Shown here piece after piece: positions 43,746-53,784 of a stretch of 64,000 nt of DNA (its first letter is position 1; each line of letters opens with the position of its first letter). The DNA is from Micromonospora sp. RHAY321 (lineage in GTDB: Bacteria > Actinomycetota > Actinomycetes > Mycobacteriales > Micromonosporaceae): contig NZ_JAMHIW010000004.1 in assembly GCF_023896955.1 (NCBI RefSeq), positions 186,001-250,000 of the forward strand. Reading direction: 5' to 3'. The position numbers were made by a program, and so were the translations under genes. The notes beneath the pieces were generated by a model, which searched no databases, was not told the DNA's origin, and was given only the letters and a program-made list of their open reading frames with translations.

Positions 43746-44411
43746 GTGCACGTCGTGATCATGGGATGTGGCCGGGTCGGGTCGACCCTCGCCCACAGCC
43801 TGGAGTCCCGGGGGCACTCGGTGGCGGTGATCGACCAGGACGCCGACGCCTTCCGGCGGCTCGGCCCCGACTTCGCCGGCATCACGGTGACCGGGGCGGG
43901 CTTCGACGGCGACGTGCTGCGGCAGGCCGGCATCGAGCGGGCGGACGCCTTCGCGGCCGTCTCCAGCGGCGACAACTCCAACATCATTTCCGCCCGGCTG
44001 GCCCGGGAGACGTTCGGTGTGTCCCGGGTCGCGGCCCGCATCTACGACCAGCGCCGGGCGCAGGTCTACGAGCGGCTGGGCATCCCCACCGTGGCCACCG
44101 TGCGCTGGACGGCCGACCGGATGCTGCGGCACCTGGTGCCCGAGGGCAACGTGGAGATCTTCCGCGACCCGACGAGCACGGTGTCGATCGTCGAGGTCCC
44201 CGTGCACAAGGACTGGATCGGCCGGTCGGTGCGGGCGCTGGAGGACAGGACCGGAGCGCGGGTGGCCTACCTCATCCGCTTCGGCATCGGCACGCTGCCC
44301 ACCGCCTCGACCGTCGTGCAGGAGGGTGACCAGGTCTTCATGCTGGTCAGCGACGACATCGTGGCGACGGTCACGTCGGTGGCGGCGACGCCGCCGGAAG
44401 GGGGGCACTGA
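43746..44411 (+). CDS. trkA: TrkA-type RCK protein 1 (potassium uptake regulator)
   Basis: 221 residues: RCK-N with the nucleotide motif VVIMGCGRVGSTLA (3-16) and an acidic residue at the end of strand 2 (VIDQDADAF), then RCK-C (about 135-215). Such subunits bind NAD(H) or ATP at the membrane and gate potassium transporters. GGGAGGG precedes the ATG. It is 3 nt upstream of the second RCK gene. No TrkH/KtrB channel is in the window; the divergent KimA-like permease is the nearest candidate partner. Resembles the mycobacterial CeoB/CeoC pair. Confidence 0.92.
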   Translation: MHVVIMGCGRVGSTLAHSLESRGHSVAVIDQDADAFRRLGPDFAGITVTGAGFDGDVLRQAGIERADAFAAVSSGDNSNIISARLARETFGVSRVAARIYDQRRAQVYERLGIPTVATVRWTADRMLRHLVPEGNVEIFRDPTSTVSIVEVPVHKDWIGRSVRALEDRTGARVAYLIRFGIGTLPTASTVVQEGDQVFMLVSDDIVATVTSVAATPPEGGH

Positions 44412-44414
44412 GCC

Positions 44415-45104
44415 ATGCGGATCGCCATCGCGGGCGCCGGCAACGTGGGTCGCTCGATCGCCCAGGAGCTGATCGAGAACGGTCACCAGGTGATGCTGAT
44501 CGAGCGCCAGCCCAAGATGCTGCGCCCGGAGCGGGTGCCGGCCGCCGAGTGGGTGCTGGCCGACGCCTGCGAGTTGACCAGCCTGGAGGAGGCCAACGTC
44601 GCGGGCTGCGACGTGGTGGTCGCGGCGACCGGCGACGACAAGGTCAACCTGGTGGTGTCGCTGCTGGCCAAGACCGAGTTCGCGGTGCCCCGCGTGGTCG
44701 CCCGGGTCAACCGGGCCGAGAACGAGTGGCTGTTCACCGAGCAGTGGGGCGTGGACGTCGCGGTGAGCAAGCCGCGGGTGATGGCCGCTCTGGTCGAGGA
44801 GGCGGTCACCGTCGGCGACCTGGTCCGGCTGATGACCTTCCGGCAGGGCGAGGCGAACCTGGTCGAGATCACTCTGCCGCCGACCGCGCCGTACGTCGGC
44901 CAACCGATCCACGCCGTGCCGCTGCCCCGGGACTCCGCGCTGGTGGCGATCCTGCGCGGCAAGCGGGTCCTGGTGCCCAGCCCGGACGACCCGATCGAGG
45001 CCGGCGACGAGCTGGTCTTCGTCTGCACCGCCGAGGTGGAGGACGACGTCCGCGCGGTGATCCTCGGCGCGGACAGCGTGGAGCGGACCCGCGGCTCACG
45101 CTGA
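44415..45104 (+). CDS. trkA: TrkA-type RCK protein 2 (potassium uptake regulator)
   Basis: 229 residues, same RCK-N/RCK-C layout: IAIAGAGNVGRSIAQEL (3-19), MLIERQPKML, GDDKVNLVVSLLAKTEF and the RCK-C domain beginning NLVEITLPPTAPYVGQ. Sequence differs enough from the first RCK gene that the two probably form a hetero-complex. It converges on the DUF3159 gene with a 14-bp gap. Confidence 0.92.
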   Translation: MRIAIAGAGNVGRSIAQELIENGHQVMLIERQPKMLRPERVPAAEWVLADACELTSLEEANVAGCDVVVAATGDDKVNLVVSLLAKTEFAVPRVVARVNRAENEWLFTEQWGVDVAVSKPRVMAALVEEAVTVGDLVRLMTFRQGEANLVEITLPPTAPYVGQPIHAVPLPRDSALVAILRGKRVLVPSPDDPIEAGDELVFVCTAEVEDDVRAVILGADSVERTRGSR

Positions 45105-45118
45105 GCCGCGCGGGGCGC

Positions 45119-45802
45119 TCAGGCGCCGGGCAGCGGGGTGGGTTGCGGCTCCCGGGTGACCCGGCGCACCGTCCAGACCGTGATCAACAGCAGCAGCGCG
45201 TACGGCGGGTAGCCCAGCGCCAGCCGGGCAACGCCCAGCGCCGTGTCCTGGTGGGCCAGGTAGAGCCCGGCCTGCACACCCACCTTGGCCAGCCAGACGA
45301 CGCCCCAGAGCACGGTCAGCTGGGTGAAGGTACGCACCAGCTTCGGGTCGTCGCGCCACTCCGAGCGGCCCTTGGCCACCAGCACCGACCAGATCCAGCC
45401 GACCAGCGGCTGCCGGATGGCCGCCGAGATCAGCAGGGCGATGCCGTAGCCGATGCCGTAGAGGATGCCGGGGAGATAGAAATCCCGCTCGTCACCGGTA
45501 CGCCAGGCGATGGCGGCACCGATGCCGACGCCGAAGAGCCCGTTGACGGCGTGCCGGATGGGCCGGCGCTGGGCCAGCCGCAGCCCGGCGATCACCAGCG
45601 CAACGGCCACCGAGGCGATCACCGCGGGCCGCAGCTCACCGATGATGTTGGCGATCACGAAGACCACGACCGGGATGCTGGACTCGACGAGCCCTCGCCA
45701 CCCGCCGAGCTGGTCGGCCATCTGCTCGGCGATCGACGGTAGCCGCTCGTCGTCCTGGGAGCCGGTCTCCGGCTGTGCCGCCCGGTCCTGTCCCGTCGTC
45801 AT
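45119..45802 (-). CDS. DUF3159 family membrane protein
   Basis: 227 residues with about six hydrophobic segments and an acidic cytosolic N-terminus. Family motifs: EQMADQLGGWRGLVESSIPVV, RPIRHAVNGLFGVGIGAAIAW, FYLPGILYGIGYG and the DPKLVRTFTQLTVLWGVVWL segment. DUF3159 is an actinobacterial family of unknown function located near trkA and DUF3710 genes in many genomes. The next gene upstream, an OB-fold protein, is 25 bp away, so the two are probably co-transcribed. Confidence 0.92.
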   Translation of the reverse strand: MTTGQDRAAQPETGSQDDERLPSIAEQMADQLGGWRGLVESSIPVVVFVIANIIGELRPAVIASVAVALVIAGLRLAQRRPIRHAVNGLFGVGIGAAIAWRTGDERDFYLPGILYGIGYGIALLISAAIRQPLVGWIWSVLVAKGRSEWRDDPKLVRTFTQLTVLWGVVWLAKVGVQAGLYLAHQDTALGVARLALGYPPYALLLLITVWTVRRVTREPQPTPLPGA

Positions 45803-45827
45803 CGCCGGCCTTCCGTCCGCAGCGCCG

Positions 45828-46205
45828 TCACTTCGGCGAGTCCAGCTCGTAGTACGGGTTGTAGATGACCTTGCGGTCGTCGCGCACCGCCACCCGGCCG
45901 CGCGCGGTCAGGTGTCGGCCAGGCTCGATGCCGGCGATGTGCCGCCGGCCCAGCCAGACCAGGGTGACCACGTCGCTGCCGTCGTACAGGTCGGCCTCGA
46001 GGGTCGGCAGGTTGGTACGGGGCGTGTAGACCACCGTCCGCAACCGGCCGGCCACCGAGACCAGTTGGCCCCGGGAGCACTGCTGGGCCGGGACACCGCC
46101 GCACTCGGCGCTCTCCCTCCGCAGCTCCCGCGCGTCGATTTCGGCCTCGCTGGCGGTGAACCGCTCCAGGATCCGCCGCAGCGACACCCGGCTCTCGTCG
46201 GTCAT
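45828..46205 (-). CDS. OB-fold nucleic-acid-binding protein
   Basis: 125 residues from ATG 46205, which has GGAGG at proper spacing; the ATG at 46208 is too close to it. A helical N-terminus (RILERFTASEAEIDARELRR) precedes an OB-fold: GQLVSVAGRLRTVVY, LEADLYDGSDVVTLVWLGRR, GIEPGRHLTARGRVA and VIYNPYYEL. The fold is that of small RecG-wedge/tRNA-binding type domains. This actinobacterial protein sits in a stable gene order with DUF3159 and DUF3710; its nucleic acid partner is unknown. Confidence 0.9.
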   Translation of the reverse strand: MTDESRVSLRRILERFTASEAEIDARELRRESAECGGVPAQQCSRGQLVSVAGRLRTVVYTPRTNLPTLEADLYDGSDVVTLVWLGRRHIAGIEPGRHLTARGRVAVRDDRKVIYNPYYELDSPK

Positions 46206-46332
46206 CATGACCTCCGCGTCACCCTCTCCACGCTCACCGGCCTCGGCCAGCATCGGCCGGCCCCGGCGACGCCGGAACCGTGCCGCCAGCGTACGCCGAC
46301 AGGGCCGGTCCCGGCGGGCCGGTGCGTGCGGG

Positions 46333-47007
46333 TCAGACCTGGCGCGGCTCGGCGGGGGCGGACGCGTCCCCCGCCTCGGCACCGGCCTGGTCGGCGATCT
46401 CCTTGGGCAGCCGCAGCGGCAGCGGCTCACGGACCGGTTTCGCCTCCTGGCCCCGGTCGACCACCAGGCCGTCCAGGCACTCGGCGAGCGGCCCGGCGGT
46501 GGCCGGGTCGGTGGCGACCGGGCCCTGGAACACGCCACGGACCATCCAGCGCGGCCCGTCGACGCCCACGAAGCGCAGGTTGGTCGGGCCGTCCTGGGTG
46601 TTCACCTGGGCGTGCAGCTCGGGGCCGTACTCGCCGTCGACCTCCTGCGCGGTGGCGCCGTCGCGCAGCAGCGACTGGCGGATCTCCTCGCGCACCTCGT
46701 CCCAGATCCCCTCGGAGCGGGGGGCGGCGAAGACGCCGAGCTGCAGGGCGTTCTCCCCGTGCACCAGCACCACCTGCTGGACCACGCCCTGCGGGTCGGC
46801 CTGCACCCGCACCTCGACCTCGGGGACCGCCGGGATGTGCAGGCTGCCCAGGTCGAGCCGCTGCACCTCGTCGTCGACCTCGGAGATGTCGTACGGGCCG
46901 CGTTCCAACGCCGGCGTCGACTCCTCGGCGCTGTGGTTGCCGACCTCGGTGGTCCGCTCGTCGCGGGCCTGCCGCCCGGCACCGGCCCGCTTTCGGGAGA
47001 AGATCAC
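46333..47007 (-). CDS. DUF3710 family protein
   Basis: 224 residues from GTG 47007 (FSRKRAGAGRQARDE), with GGAGG upstream. Core motifs: RGPYDISEVDD, RLDLGSLHIPAVPEVEVRVQ, LQLGVFAAPRSEGIWDEVREEI and DGPRWMVRGVFQGPVA. An acidic linker (HSAEESTPALE) precedes the domain. The family is actinobacterial, cytosolic by appearance and of unknown function; it is nearly always next to dut. The in-frame extension to 47274 overlaps dut and is a shadow. Confidence 0.92.
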   Translation of the reverse strand: MIFSRKRAGAGRQARDERTTEVGNHSAEESTPALERGPYDISEVDDEVQRLDLGSLHIPAVPEVEVRVQADPQGVVQQVVLVHGENALQLGVFAAPRSEGIWDEVREEIRQSLLRDGATAQEVDGEYGPELHAQVNTQDGPTNLRFVGVDGPRWMVRGVFQGPVATDPATAGPLAECLDGLVVDRGQEAKPVREPLPLRLPKEIADQAGAEAGDASAPAEPRQV

Positions 47008-47032
47008 TGCGCCCACCCTCCGCTGTTCACAC

Positions 47033-47569
47033 TCACCCTGCCACCTCTTCCGTCCGGCCTCGGCCCGACTCGTCCCGCCGCTGCTCGACCCGGTCCTGAC
47101 CCGCCGGCGACGGCACCAGCCCGGCGTGCCCGCCGGTGGAGCCGTGCCCGCCGGTCCCGCGTCGGGACCCGGGCAGCTCGGCCACCGGCTCGAACCGCGC
47201 CCGCGCGACCCGCTGGACCACGAGCTGCGCGATCCGGTCGCCGCGGGAGATCTTCGCCGGAGTTTCCCGATCATGGTTGATCAGGTTGACCAGGATCTCA
47301 CCCCGGTAGCCGGCGTCGACCGTACCGGGCGCGTTGAGCACCGTCACGCCGAGCCTGGCCGCCAGGCCGGAGCGGGGATGGACCAGGCCCACGTACCCCT
47401 CCGGCAGCGCGATGGCCACGCCGGTTGGCACCAGAGCCCGGCCCCCGGGCGGCAGTTCCACGTCCGCGGCCGACACCAGGTCGGCCCCGGCGTCGCCGGG
47501 ATGGGAGTACGCGGGCAGCGGCAGCTCGGCATCGAGCTGGCGTACGGGCACGGGTACGACGTCCGTCAC
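47033..47569 (-). CDS. dut: Deoxyuridine 5'-triphosphate nucleotidohydrolase
   Basis: 178 residues. All five dUTPase motifs are present: GDAGAD (25-30), PRSGLA (65-70), [14 protein letters not shown] (79-92, with the catalytic aspartate), GDRIAQL (110-116) and [10 protein letters not shown] (137-146). It hydrolyses dUTP to dUMP, limiting uracil in DNA. The 30-residue acidic/polar tail beyond motif 5 is longer than in most trimeric dUTPases. GAGGAG lies upstream of the GTG. Followed by DUF3710 after 25 bp. Confidence 0.97.
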   Translation of the reverse strand: MTDVVPVPVRQLDAELPLPAYSHPGDAGADLVSAADVELPPGGRALVPTGVAIALPEGYVGLVHPRSGLAARLGVTVLNAPGTVDAGYRGEILVNLINHDRETPAKISRGDRIAQLVVQRVARARFEPVAELPGSRRGTGGHGSTGGHAGLVPSPAGQDRVEQRRDESGRGRTEEVAG

Positions 47570-47642
47570 AGGTCTCCTCTTCCGTCCGGTTTCATCGGGG
47601 TGACCCTGCCATCCTGCCGGTTACCCGGGCCGCCGTGCGCCG

Positions 47643-47648
47643 TACCCT
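47643..47648 (+). promoter_or_regulatory. -10 box TACCCT of the DUF3093 gene
   Basis: TACCCT lies 13 nt before the ATG at 47662, with AGGAG between, so the mRNA would have a very short leader. Confidence 0.45.
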
Positions 47649-47661
47649 CGCAGGAGTGAGC

Positions 47662-48189
47662 ATGTCGCCTTCTCCGTCCGCCGGTCAGCCGCCGGTCGCG
47701 GCCCGCACGGCGTACGCCGAACGGCTGGATCTGCCCTGGTGGCTGTGGCTGGCCGGGTTGGTGGCGGCCGCGCTGCTGGCCGTCGAGATCTGGATGGGCG
47801 CCGCCGGCGTCCGCGCCTGGCTGCCGTTCGCGGTGCTGCTGCCGGCCACCGCGGCCGGGCTGTGGTGGCTGGGCCGGATCCGGGTCGCCGTCGTCGACTC
47901 CGAGCTGCGGGTGGACGACGCCCGGCTGCCGGTGCGCTTCGTGGCCGACGTGGTGCCGCTGGACACGGCCGGCCGGCGTGAGGTGCTCGGGGTGGGCGCG
48001 GACCCGCTCGCCTTCGTGGTGCAGCGGCCGTGGATCGGCGGCGCCGTGCAGGTGGTGCTCGACGACCCGGCCGACCCGACCCCGTTCTGGGTGGTGAGCA
48101 CCCGGCGTCCGGTCGAGCTGGCCGAGGCGCTGCTGAGCGCCCGGGACGCCCGGCCGCGCGCCGACCACCCGGCCGGCGAGGCGGGCTGA
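47662..48189 (+). CDS. DUF3093 family membrane protein
   Basis: 175 residues. Two membrane helices lie near 28-46 (WWLWLAGLVAAALLAVEIW) and 51-68, followed by a soluble domain: RIRVAVVDSELRVDDARLPVRFV, VLGVGADPLAFVVQRPWIGGAVQVV and PFWVVSTRRPVELAEAL. This is the actinobacterial DUF3093 pattern, reminiscent of bPH-type membrane-edge domains. ATG 47662 is preferred to GTG 47656 because of the AGGAG spacing. Divergent from dut, as in other actinobacteria. Function unknown. Confidence 0.9.
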   Translation: MSPSPSAGQPPVAARTAYAERLDLPWWLWLAGLVAAALLAVEIWMGAAGVRAWLPFAVLLPATAAGLWWLGRIRVAVVDSELRVDDARLPVRFVADVVPLDTAGRREVLGVGADPLAFVVQRPWIGGAVQVVLDDPADPTPFWVVSTRRPVELAEALLSARDARPRADHPAGEAG

Positions 48190-48200
48190 CCGCACCGGCC

Positions 48201-48998
48201 TCAGGTGCCGGTGGGTGGGCCGGGCAGGGCCTGCGGTGGTGCCGGACGGGCGATGCCCCGGCGGTGCAGGTCGACCCGGAGCTGGTCGGCCATCTGCCGG
48301 GTGGCCCGGCGGTTGAGGAAGCTGGCCACCGCCGCGCCGGTGAGGAACGGCCCGAGCGTGGTGAGGTTGCGCCCGAAGCGCCGGAGCAGCGTGTCCCGCA
48401 ACTCCTTGCGTGCGGCGGTGCCGAGCACGGCGCCCACCCCCACGCCGGGCACCATCGGGTTGACCCCGCGCTGGGTGGCCCAGGAGTGAATCAGGGCGAC
48501 CGCCCGTTGGCTGCCACTGCTCGGCAGTGTCACGCCGTGCACCTCGTGCAGCTCACCGACCAGCTTCAGCTCCACCGCCACCACGGCGACCGTCTCGGCG
48601 GCGAGCAGCACCGGCGCCGAGAGCAGGGTCGGGGCGACCGTCCACTCGACGGCGGCGACTCCCCCACCGGCGGCGCCGATCCCGGCGGTGGTCCGGGCGG
48701 CGTTGCGGATCAGCCGCTCGGACAGGGCGTCGTCGTCCAGGCCGGGAAAGTGCTGACGCAGGGTCGCCAGGTCCCGCACCGGTAGGTGCGGGGCGATCTC
48801 GGCGACGGTGTCGACCATCCAGCGCACGGCGGCGCGCGGCTTGAACAGGTCGGAGATCCCGCGGGCGCGGGCCTGCCCGACCATCCGGGTCAGCAGTTGA
48901 CGGCGCCGGGCCGGTTCGATGTCGTCGGCGGTCAACGCCGCGACGGTGGCGCCGAGATCCTCCGCGCCGCCGTCGGTGGTGTCGCCTCGATCGCTCAT
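48201..48998 (-). CDS. Uncharacterised protein with central hydrophobic region
   Basis: 265 residues. An N-terminal helical part (PARRRQLLTRMVGQARARG; RAAVRWMVDTVAEIAPHLPVRD) precedes an Ala/Gly/Val-rich region (TTAGIGAAGGGVAAVEWTV, APVLLAAETVAVVAVELKL) that could be membrane-embedded or amphipathic, then AALIHSWATQRG-type and GAVLGTAARKELRDTLLRR motifs. GGGAGG precedes the ATG. It resembles proteins in the same position of related actinomycete genomes, but I do not recognise a named family and assign no function. Confidence 0.75.
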   Translation of the reverse strand: MSDRGDTTDGGAEDLGATVAALTADDIEPARRRQLLTRMVGQARARGISDLFKPRAAVRWMVDTVAEIAPHLPVRDLATLRQHFPGLDDDALSERLIRNAARTTAGIGAAGGGVAAVEWTVAPTLLSAPVLLAAETVAVVAVELKLVGELHEVHGVTLPSSGSQRAVALIHSWATQRGVNPMVPGVGVGAVLGTAARKELRDTLLRRFGRNLTTLGPFLTGAAVASFLNRRATRQMADQLRVDLHRRGIARPAPPQALPGPPTGT

Positions 48999-49119
48999 GG
49001 CTCGAACCTCCCGGTGCTCTGAACTACCCGCTACGAGTCAAGCAGGTACCCAGCGGTGCCGCACGGCTACACCGGCAGCGGCGGCCCCGTTCAGGAGGCC
49101 GCCGCTGGTGTCGTGAGTG

Positions 49120-49416
49120 TCAGACGCACTCGCGGCAGATCAACTCGCCGTTACGCTCGACGGCCAGCTGGCTGCGGTGGTGTACCAGGAAGCAGCGGGC
49201 ACACCGGAACTCGTCCTGCTGCATCGGTAGAACCTTGACCGTGAGCTCCTCGTCGGCCAGATCGGCACCGGGCAGCTCGAAGCTCTCGGCTACCTCGGCC
49301 TCGTCGACGTCCACCGCGCCGGACTGTGAGTCGACGCGCCGGGCCTTGAGCTCTTCCAGGCTGTCCTCGCCGAGGTCGACCTCGTCGCGACGCGGGGCGT
49401 CGTAGTCGGTGGCCAT
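49120..49416 (-). CDS. DUF4193 family zinc-ribbon protein
   Basis: 98 residues: an acidic N-terminal half (DEVDLGEDSLEELKARR, DEAEVAESFELPGADLADEEL) and a C-terminal four-cysteine ribbon, C72/C75 (RCARC) and C94/C97 (ICREC). The acidic stretch resembles RNA-polymerase- or ribosome-associated small actinobacterial proteins, but its target is unknown. GGAGAG precedes the ATG. Nearly universal in actinobacteria next to dut/DUF3710 genes. Confidence 0.93.
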   Translation of the reverse strand: MATDYDAPRRDEVDLGEDSLEELKARRVDSQSGAVDVDEAEVAESFELPGADLADEELTVKVLPMQQDEFRCARCFLVHHRSQLAVERNGELICRECV

Positions 49417-49836
49417 CGGTTTCACTCTCCCATATCGATGTTGTCGCTTCCGGTTGTAACGCCGGACGACGCTGTTTCGGTTCCGCTGGCCGGCCACCAG
49501 TTGTGTCGGGCACCCGACCCGGGGACCGAACGGGTCGGGGACCGCTGGGGCGACTCCCCTGCGAGCGCGGAACCTTACCCCCCCTTTGGGCGAGGCATGT
49601 ATACCGCCCTTGCGGCTGAGATGTACGCCCCCGCACGCGAAGTTGTTCCCAATGTGATTCAGGCGACACGAAGATAGGGGTAGTAGTACCCGGTTCGCGG
49701 TCGGCGCGCCGGCATGTCGGACTGTTTCCACGCGACGGCCGGACAACCGTTAACCTCAGCGGCGTATTCGACGGCCCCCGGTCAGTGCGATCGTTGGCGG
49801 CCGCCGCCACCCACCTGAGGTCCCGGGAGCGCCCAG
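49417..49836. other. 420-bp divergent intergenic region
   Basis: The longest gene-free stretch in the window, between the DUF4193 gene (-) and the LytR_C gene (+). It holds a perfect 9-bp hairpin CCCGACCCG (49513-49521) / CGGGTCGGG (49531-49539) and a TGTATAC at 49599-49605. A short plus-strand ORF (49438-49677) has no ribosome site or protein-like composition. Promoters for both genes must be here but I cannot place them with confidence. Confidence 0.6.
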
Positions 49837-50370
49837 ATGAGTTTTGCGCGAGTGCGAGCACTCGTCGTCGTCGGTCTGCTCGGGGTGCTGGCCCTGGCCT
49901 TCGTGGTCACGGCGATCGTCCGCGACAGTCAGGGCAACGCGGGCACGGCCCAGGGGTGCCCGGACGGCTGGCCACTGGCCGACCTCGCCCTGCGCGAAAC
50001 CAAGGACGTCAAGATCAACGTGTTCAACGCCACGGACGAGCCGGGCCGGGCCGGCGCCGTCGCGGACGACTTCCGCAACCGCAAGTTCCAGGTGCAGAAG
50101 GTCGGCAACGCGCCCAAGGGGATCGACGACGTGGCCGTGCTGCGGTACGGCCCCAAGGGCGTCGGCTCGGCCCACCTGCTGCAGGCGTACTTCCTCAACA
50201 ACGCCGAGCCGGACTACGACGAGAAGCGCACCGACGACACCGTGGACGTGGTGCTGGGCAACAGCTTCCAGCAGCTCGCCACCACCACCGAGGTCAACCA
50301 GTCCCTCGGCGACCTGGGCGCCCCGGAGGCACCCAAGGGCTCCTGCCCGTCCCCCGCCGCCGACAAGTGA
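49837..50370 (+). CDS. LytR C-terminal domain (LytR_C) membrane protein
   Basis: 177 residues. One N-terminal membrane helix (about 7-28, LVVVGLLGVLALAFVVTAIV), then the LytR_C domain: VKINVFNATDEPGRAGAVADDFRNRKFQV, VAVLRYGPKGVGSAHLLQAYF and VDVVLGNSFQQL. The domain is found at the C-terminus of LytR-CpsA-Psr phosphotransferases but here stands alone, so an accessory role at the cell wall is likely. A Cys near each end of the extracellular part (AQGCPDG; GSCPSP) could form a disulfide. Confidence 0.92.
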   Translation: MSFARVRALVVVGLLGVLALAFVVTAIVRDSQGNAGTAQGCPDGWPLADLALRETKDVKINVFNATDEPGRAGAVADDFRNRKFQVQKVGNAPKGIDDVAVLRYGPKGVGSAHLLQAYFLNNAEPDYDEKRTDDTVDVVLGNSFQQLATTTEVNQSLGDLGAPEAPKGSCPSPAADK

Positions 50371-50397
50371 CCCCGTAGCCGGGCCGATCACCGGGGT
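50370..50397. terminator. Weak hairpin between LytR_C and inositol monophosphatase genes
   Basis: ACCCCG (50370-50375) can pair with CGGGGT (50392-50397) in the 32-bp gap between convergent genes. Only 6 bp with a 16-nt loop. Confidence 0.3.
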
Positions 50398-50402
50398 TGC
50401 GG

Positions 50403-51224
50403 TCAGGGCCCGCCGGCGGCGTCGAGGGCGGCCAGCCGGTCGTGCAGCGGCGTGAAGAGCGCCGGTGGGGCCGCGATCACCAGGTCCGGGCCGGGCGCGC
50501 CACCGTCCAGGCCGGCGACCCGCACGCCCGCCTCGGCGGCCACCAGGCCGCCGGCCGCGAGGTCCCAGGCGGCCAGACCCTTCTCGAAGTACGCGTCGAG
50601 CCGCCCCTCCGCGACCAGGCAGAGATCCAGCGCGGCGGCACCGAGCCGGCGGATGTCCCGCACGTGCGCGATCAGCCCGGCCACCACCCGTGCCTGGTGC
50701 GCCCGGCGACCGGCGTCGTAGCCGAAGCCGGTGCCCACCAGCGCCTGCCCCAGGTCGGCCTCACCGGAACAGCGCAACCGGACGCCGTCACGCCAGGCGC
50801 CCCCGCCGGCCGTGGCGGTCCACTCCTCGCCGGTGCTCACGTTGCGCACCACGCCGGCGACCACCACCCCGTCCACCTCGACGGCGAGCGACACCGCGCT
50901 GTACGGCAGCCCGTAGAGGTAGTTGACCGTGCCGTCGATCGGGTCGATGATCCATCGCACGCCGCCCGGCCCCACCGGCCCGGTGTCCCCCGTGCCGTAC
51001 TCCTCCCCGAGCACGGCGTCGCCCGGCCGCAGCCGGTGCAACGCGTCGAGCACCTGCCGCTCGACCGCCCGGTCCGCCGCGGTGACCACGTCGGTTACCG
51101 TGCTCTTGGTCGCCGCGACCGAGACACCCTCGACCCGCATCCGGTACGCGGTGGCCGCGGCGTCCCGCGCCACGTCCAACGCGATCGCCAACAGTTCGTG
51201 CGGTGACGGCACCGAACGGTCCAT
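50403..51224 (-). CDS. Inositol monophosphatase family protein
   Basis: 273 residues from ATG 51224. Metal-binding motifs are GEEYG near 73, [17 protein letters not shown] at 91-107 (D94, D97) and [18 protein letters not shown] near 220. Enzymes of this family dephosphorylate inositol-1-phosphate, histidinol phosphate or PAP; in actinobacteria inositol-phosphate dephosphorylation feeds phosphatidylinositol and mycothiol synthesis. It is divergent from sigA across 291 bp. The substrate is inferred from the family only. Confidence 0.93.
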   Translation of the reverse strand: MDRSVPSPHELLAIALDVARDAAATAYRMRVEGVSVAATKSTVTDVVTAADRAVERQVLDALHRLRPGDAVLGEEYGTGDTGPVGPGGVRWIIDPIDGTVNYLYGLPYSAVSLAVEVDGVVVAGVVRNVSTGEEWTATAGGGAWRDGVRLRCSGEADLGQALVGTGFGYDAGRRAHQARVVAGLIAHVRDIRRLGAAALDLCLVAEGRLDAYFEKGLAAWDLAAGGLVAAEAGVRVAGLDGGAPGPDLVIAAPPALFTPLHDRLAALDAAGGP

Positions 51225-51364
51225 CCCAGGTCCCCTTCCCGCACGACCGGGGCTTTCCGGCTCACGCGCGAGTATCATCCTTACAAAGTCCACATCTGCG
51301 CCGATTTGGCGGTCCCCAACCGTCGTTACGCCGTGCGGCGCAGGATGATCGCCGCAGACGGCGT

Positions 51365-51370
51365 TACAAT
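51365..51370 (+). promoter_or_regulatory. Candidate -10 box TACAAT of sigA
   Basis: TACAAT lies 145 nt upstream of the sigA GTG. No matching -35 hexamer is evident at 17-18 nt. It would give a leader of about 140 nt. Confidence 0.35.
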
Positions 51371-51515
51371 TCACCCCTGCGCCCACGCGCCCCGGACCGC
51401 CGACCACCGGCCGGCCCGGGACACGGGGGTCCCTCAACCACATCGCCCGGCCTGTTGCCCCACGCTGCGCCGGACGACCCGGCCGTACCCGCTCTTCGCC
51501 TCCGGAAGGTCATTC

Positions 51516-53120
<1,605 letters not shown>

Positions 53121-53365
53121 GCGGGTTTCGTCAACCGAACGTGTCGTTTTGACCACCTGGTGTGCAACGCCAGATGGTGATCGTCCGGATGCACGAATGT
53201 GATCGTTGACGTGGCACCCTGGGTGCACGGCACACTGTCCCTGCCATGTGTGACCTCGGTCCCCCGCGGGCACACAGGGAAGGCAGCGCCTGGCAAGGGT
53301 GTTGCACGATAGGTGAGCAACGACCGAAGAGATTGTTCATCGGTGACGACCAGAGGAGGAAGGCG

Positions 53366-53599
53366 ATGACCCCGACCCTCACGCCGCCGCCCGAGACGGT
53401 GGCGCCCCCAGCCGCCGATGAACGGTGCGACCGCTGCAATGCTGCCGGCAAGCTCCGGATCACTCTGGCGGGTGGGAGCGAGTTGGTGTTCTGTGGGCAC
53501 CACGCGAACAAGTACGCGGAGGATCTCGTGAAGATCACCGTCCGGTTCGCGACGGACCCCGAGTTCAGCTGGCGTGGCGCCGATCTGATGGCGAACTAA
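53366..53599 (+). CDS. DUF7455 family small zinc-binding protein
   Basis: 77 residues. After a Pro/Thr-rich start, CDRCNAAGKLRITLAGG and LVFCGHHANKYAEDL give a CxxC and a CxHH site, consistent with one zinc. GAGGAGGAA lies 6 nt before the ATG. The gene commonly sits next to the primary sigma gene in actinobacteria; a transcription-related role is a reasonable guess but untested. The 245 bp between it and sigA contain no gene. Confidence 0.9.
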   Translation: MTPTLTPPPETVAPPAADERCDRCNAAGKLRITLAGGSELVFCGHHANKYAEDLVKITVRFATDPEFSWRGADLMAN

Positions 53600-53615
53600 A
53601 TCCGCAACCCGACAT

Positions 53616-53653
53616 AGCCGGCCGGAGACACCAGACGGTGTCTCCGGCCGGCT
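53616..53653 (+). terminator. Rho-independent terminator of the DUF7455 gene
   Basis: AGCCGGCCGGAGACACC (53616-53632) and its perfect complement (53637-53653) form a 17-bp stem with an AGAC loop, followed by TTCTCT. Confidence 0.85.
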
Positions 53654-53681
53654 TTCTCTGCCCCGGCGCCCGCCCCGCGCC

Positions 53682-53756
53682 AGGATCGTGCTCGATCCTG
53701 GTTGTAGTGGTGTCGGCGGCGGGGAGACCACTACGTCCAGGATGTTGCACGATCTT
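53682..53756. terminator. GATC-containing 30-bp imperfect inverted repeat between convergent genes
   Basis: Arms 53682-53711 and 53727-53756 match at 24 of 30 positions, including GATCGTGC, ATCCTGG and GTAGTGGT blocks, with a 15-nt loop. It lies between the DUF7455 terminator and the helicase gene stop on the minus strand. Confidence 0.65.
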
Positions 53757-53784
53757 GGCGAACCCGCAGATGGTGCCGGTGGGG

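Noticed and set aside
49438..49677. Small plus-strand ORF in the DUF4193/LytR_C gap
   Set aside because: No ribosome site, no recognisable composition, and it crosses the hairpin region; treated as chance.
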